Position numbers and translations under genes: made by a program. Positions 61,534 through 64,000 of a DNA stretch of 64,000 nt are shown here, in pieces. Below the pieces are notes generated by a model, which did not search any database, was not told where the DNA came from, and saw only the letters and a program-made list of their open reading frames with translations. The first letter of the stretch is position 1. Every line of letters starts with the position of its first letter. This DNA comes from Buchnera aphidicola (Artemisaphis artemisicola) (lineage in GTDB: Bacteria > Pseudomonadota > Gammaproteobacteria > Enterobacterales > Enterobacteriaceae): the NCBI RefSeq assembly GCF_005082365.1, contig NZ_CP034900.1:310001-374000 (forward strand), given 5' to 3'.

Positions 61534-62649
61534 ATGTCTAAGAAAATATTTTTATTGATAATAAAAACAATGATTTTTATTTTTATAAGTTTTTCATTTC
61601 CTTTGTGTGCTGAAAAAATACGTGATTTAACTAGTATTCAAGGAATTCGTAATAATCAACTTATTGGTTATGGACTAATAGTAGGTTTAGATGGTACAGG
61701 CGATCAATTAACTCAAACTCCATTTACAAAACAATCATTAAATAATATGCTTTTACAATTAGGTGTTAACATTCCTACAGATACTAATATGAATTTAAAA
61801 AATGTAGCAGCAGTAATGGTAACAGCTAATTTACCACCTTTTAGTCATGCAGGAGAACAAATAGATGTTATTGTTTCATCTATAGGAAATTCTAAAAGTC
61901 TTAAAGGTGGAACGTTATTAATGACTCCTTTAAAAGGAGCAGACAATCAAATTTATGCTATTGCTCAAGGTAATATATTAATATCTGAAAAAAATAGTTT
62001 TCAAAAAAGAATAAATTTTAATCAAGTTAATTCTGGCATAATTAATAACGGTGCAACAATCGAACGTGAAATAAATACTAATTTTGGAAAACAAAAAACA
62101 ATTAATTTGCAATTAAATCAAGAAAATTTTATTACAGCACAACGTATTAGCGATATGATTAATATTAAATATCCAGATACAGCTACACCTATTGATTCTA
62201 AAACAGTACAAATAAATACTGTAGCTAATAATAATGTACAGGTTCACATGCTTGCTAATATTCAAGACATAGATATTTCCATTCCTTCACAAGGAGCTAA
62301 AGTTGTTGTTGATCGTCGAACTGGTTCAGTTGTTATTAATCAAGAAGTAAAATTAAGATCATGTGTAGTATCAGATGGAAGTTTATCTATAATAATACCT
62401 AAAATTATAGATCTAAAAAACAATTTATATTTTTTAAAATCATTCATAAAAAAAGATGAAAAAAAATATAATTTATCAGATGATATAATGAATAAAAATT
62501 ATATAGATAATATTGTTTTTAATAAGAGTAATTTAAATGATATAGTTAAAGCTTTAAATATATTAGGTACTAAACCTGATGAATTAGTTTCTATTTTAGA
62601 GTTAATGAAACGTGCTGGTTGTCTTAATGCTACATTGGAAATTATTTGA
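61534..62649 (+). CDS. flgI: flagellar P-ring protein FlgI
   Basis: Periplasmic P-ring subunit, 371 residues (E. coli 365). A signal peptide spans about 1-26 (ending LCA). Conserved blocks are IRDLTSIQGIRNNQLIGYGL (about 28), GTGDQLTQTPFTKQSL and the end ALNILGTKPDELVSILELMKRAGCL. The C-terminal third has extra lysine and asparagine. AAAGG precedes the ATG. The stop codon TGA overlaps the flgJ start by one base. Confidence 0.98.
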   Translation: MSKKIFLLIIKTMIFIFISFSFPLCAEKIRDLTSIQGIRNNQLIGYGLIVGLDGTGDQLTQTPFTKQSLNNMLLQLGVNIPTDTNMNLKNVAAVMVTANLPPFSHAGEQIDVIVSSIGNSKSLKGGTLLMTPLKGADNQIYAIAQGNILISEKNSFQKRINFNQVNSGIINNGATIEREINTNFGKQKTINLQLNQENFITAQRISDMINIKYPDTATPIDSKTVQINTVANNNVQVHMLANIQDIDISIPSQGAKVVVDRRTGSVVINQEVKLRSCVVSDGSLSIIIPKIIDLKNNLYFLKSFIKKDEKKYNLSDDIMNKNYIDNIVFNKSNLNDIVKALNILGTKPDELVSILELMKRAGCLNATLEII

Positions 62650-62960
62650 TGAACGATAATTCATTATTAAATATTACAAATTATAATACACAATTTATTC
62701 ATGAACTTAAATATCAAGTGCATAATAATCCTAAAAAATATGCATTACAAACTGCTAAATCAGTAGAAAGTATATTTATTCAAATTTTACTTAAAAGCAT
62801 GAGAAATTCTTTATCAAATAACACGTTATTAGATAATAATCAAAGTCGTCTTTATACCGATATATATGATCAAAAAATATCAGAGGAAATAAGTAAAAAG
62901 GGAATAGGACTCACTAATATTATTCTTAAACAATTAGAAATAAAAAAAAATATTGAATAA
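62649..62960 (+). CDS. flgJ: flagellar rod assembly protein FlgJ, rod-cap domain only
   Basis: E. coli FlgJ has 313 residues: an N-terminal rod-cap domain and a C-terminal beta-N-acetylglucosaminidase domain. Here the protein is 103 residues and ends at ...LKQLEIKKNIE, so only the rod-cap domain remains. The block VESIFIQILLKSMRNSL near 38 is the conserved FlgJ core. I start at ATG 62649, which overlaps the flgI stop (TGATG); TTG at 62646 is an alternative. The peptidoglycan-cutting step of rod insertion must be done by another enzyme or be dispensable. Confidence 0.95.
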   Translation: MNDNSLLNITNYNTQFIHELKYQVHNNPKKYALQTAKSVESIFIQILLKSMRNSLSNNTLLDNNQSRLYTDIYDQKISEEISKKGIGLTNIILKQLEIKKNIE

Positions 62961-62980
62961 AATAAAATTGTATTAAATAT

Positions 62981-63020
62981 AATTCATATGTATTATTCTA
63001 AATTCATATGTATTATTCTA
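62981..63020 (+). repeat. exact 20-bp tandem duplication before flgK
   Basis: The 20-base unit attcatatgtattattctaa occurs twice with no gap (62981-63000 and 63001-63020), followed by ATT of a third start. It lies in the flgJ-flgK spacer, 51 bases before the flgK ATG, and looks like a recent slippage duplication. Confidence 0.95.
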
Positions 63021-63071
63021 AATTAGAATATTTTTCAAAATCATACATTTGATATAAATTGAGGAAAAAAA

Positions 63072-64000
63072 ATGGGTTCTATATTAGAGACTGCCATTTC
63101 TGGCATAAATGCTATGATGATACTGATTGATAAAAATAATAAAAAAATCAATAAAACTCCTTCAAAAAATGCAGAAAAACGCGTTTTTCTAGAAAATACT
63201 GTACAAGAGTCAAATGTTAATACTGTCGTAAAAGTAAAAGAAATATACGATAATTATAATGATTTTATTGTAGAAGAAAAAAGAAAAACAAATGCACAAG
63301 TTAAAAATGAACAAACTAGAGTTGAACAACTATTCAAATTAGAAGATTTATTATGTGAAAAATCTAATATTTTTAATAACTTAATGAGCGATTTATATCT
63401 ACAAATAGATAAAGATATTCTAGTAGATAAAAAAAACATTTTTAATGAACGAATAAAAGCGAAATTAAGTAATATAATGTTTTCTTTAAAAGATTTTGAT
63501 AGAAAGTTAAATTTTTTAGAAAAAGATATAAAAGAATTAGTAATAAATAATTTACAAAAAGTTAATGATTTAATTAATGAAATTCATGATATTAACATTA
63601 ATATAAATTATATTCCTATGTTTAAAGTTCCTAATCGAATGGAAAATCTTATTGAAAAAAGAGAAAATTTAGTAGATGAATTAAATGATCTAATTGGAGT
63701 TAAAGTTGTTAAAAAAGACAATAATTATCAAGTATTTTTAAATAATGGAATAGCTCTTATCGACAACAATCAAAAACAAAATTTAATTCCACTAACTTCA
63801 GAATCTGATGATAGATATATTAGCATAGGATATGTAGATGAAAGAGAACGAACAATAAAAAAAATAGAAAACATGATACCGGGCGCTTATTTAGGAGCTC
63901 TTTTAAAATTCAAGAGAGTAGAATTAGCCAATACAAGAAATAAAATTGGACAATTAGCAGTTAATTTTGCCGATAACCTTAACTCGCATCATATATTAGG
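63072..64000 (+). CDS. flgK: flagellar hook-filament junction protein FlgK, partial
   Basis: The frame is open from ATG 63072 to the window end (about 310 codons), behind a GAGGAAAAAAA ribosome-binding site. The start [15 protein letters not shown] and later blocks ([49 protein letters not shown]) align with FlgK. The N-terminal axial motif, ASNNI...YTRQ in E. coli, is lost: the segment reads [19 protein letters not shown]. The middle is very lysine and asparagine rich. The C-terminal part is outside the window. With no flagellin function expected, constraint on the junction may be relaxed. Confidence 0.92.
   Translation, partial: MGSILETAISGINAMMILIDKNNKKINKTPSKNAEKRVFLENTVQESNVNTVVKVKEIYDNYNDFIVEEKRKTNAQVKNEQTRVEQLFKLEDLLCEKSNIFNNLMSDLYLQIDKDILVDKKNIFNERIKAKLSNIMFSLKDFDRKLNFLEKDIKELVINNLQKVNDLINEIHDINININYIPMFKVPNRMENLIEKRENLVDELNDLIGVKVVKKDNNYQVFLNNGIALIDNNQKQNLIPLTSESDDRYISIGYVDERERTIKKIENMIPGAYLGALLKFKRVELANTRNKIGQLAVNFADNLNSHHIL

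Noticed and set aside
62646-62648. TTG as the flgJ start
   Set aside because: The adjacent ATG at 62649 overlaps the flgI stop as TGATG, a common coupling arrangement, and is the more likely start.
1-64000. CRISPR arrays, insertion sequences, prophage or integrative elements, and a replication origin
   Set aside because: No regularly spaced repeats, transposase or integrase frames, attachment duplications, DnaA-box cluster or compositional island could be seen; gene order follows the ancestral enterobacterial pattern throughout.

Overview
The window is an extremely AT-rich, densely packed bacterial chromosome segment whose proteins look like shortened gamma-proteobacterial (Escherichia coli type) orthologues. 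Gene content and losses match Buchnera aphidicola, the obligate aphid endosymbiont: partial biotin genes bioA/bioB/bioD only, Mfd without its N-terminal third, FlgJ without its hydrolase domain, flagellar hook-basal-body genes without flgM, znuBC without znuA, minCDE, and scattered decaying genes. No phage, insertion sequence, CRISPR array, toxin or foreign-looking island is visible. I found no undescribed system; the points of interest are decay, possible RNA-level rescue, and a few altered key residues.

Layout. 1-187: 3' end of rlmN. 314-4040: ispG, hisS, glyA. 4122-8445: biotin genes (bioD, bioB, bioA) and pgl. 8566-14503: mfd and the lolCDE transporter. 14592-19591: gapA, queF, fldA, frameshifted phrB, ybgI. 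19656-27247: central carbon block (sucA, sucB, gpmA, pfkA, glpF, tpiA). 27347-34000: ihfB, rpsA, cmk, aroA, serC, serS on the minus strand. 34212-37444: trxB, infA, aspS. 37455-40101: znuB, znuC and a 1.1 kb wasteland holding the last recognisable piece of mepM. 40102-47189: pykA, zwf, htpX, a TerC/CorC membrane protein (yoaE), tsaB. 47370-49176: minE, minD, minC. 49383-50405: rsmC pseudogene. 50411-50830: tRNA-Leu(UAA), tRNA-Cys(GCA), tRNA-Ser(UGA). 50923-54891: ompA, murJ, pyrC. 54907-64000: flgN, flgA (minus) and flgB-C-D-E-F-G-H-I-J-K (plus), with flgK running off the end.

How the genes work together. Glycolysis (pfkA, tpiA, gapA, gpmA, pykA), the oxidative pentose phosphate entry (zwf, pgl) and 2-oxoglutarate dehydrogenase (sucA, sucB) give carbon and energy. 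glyA, serC and aroA belong to amino-acid supply. ispG, bioB and rlmN are Fe-S enzymes whose E. coli counterparts take electrons from flavodoxin, and fldA is also in the window. hisS, serS, aspS, infA, rpsA, three tRNAs and tsaB serve translation. murJ, minCDE, ompA and lolCDE keep a reduced envelope and division apparatus. The flg genes encode the rod, hook and P/L rings of a flagellar basal body; in Buchnera these are known to form abundant hook-basal-body complexes thought to act as export devices rather than motility organelles.

Several start sites were moved inward from the longest open frame because of ribosome-binding sites and alignment to remembered E. coli proteins (fldA, aroA, serS, trxB, ompA, flgJ). 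All family comparisons are from memory of E. coli orthologues; no database search was run.
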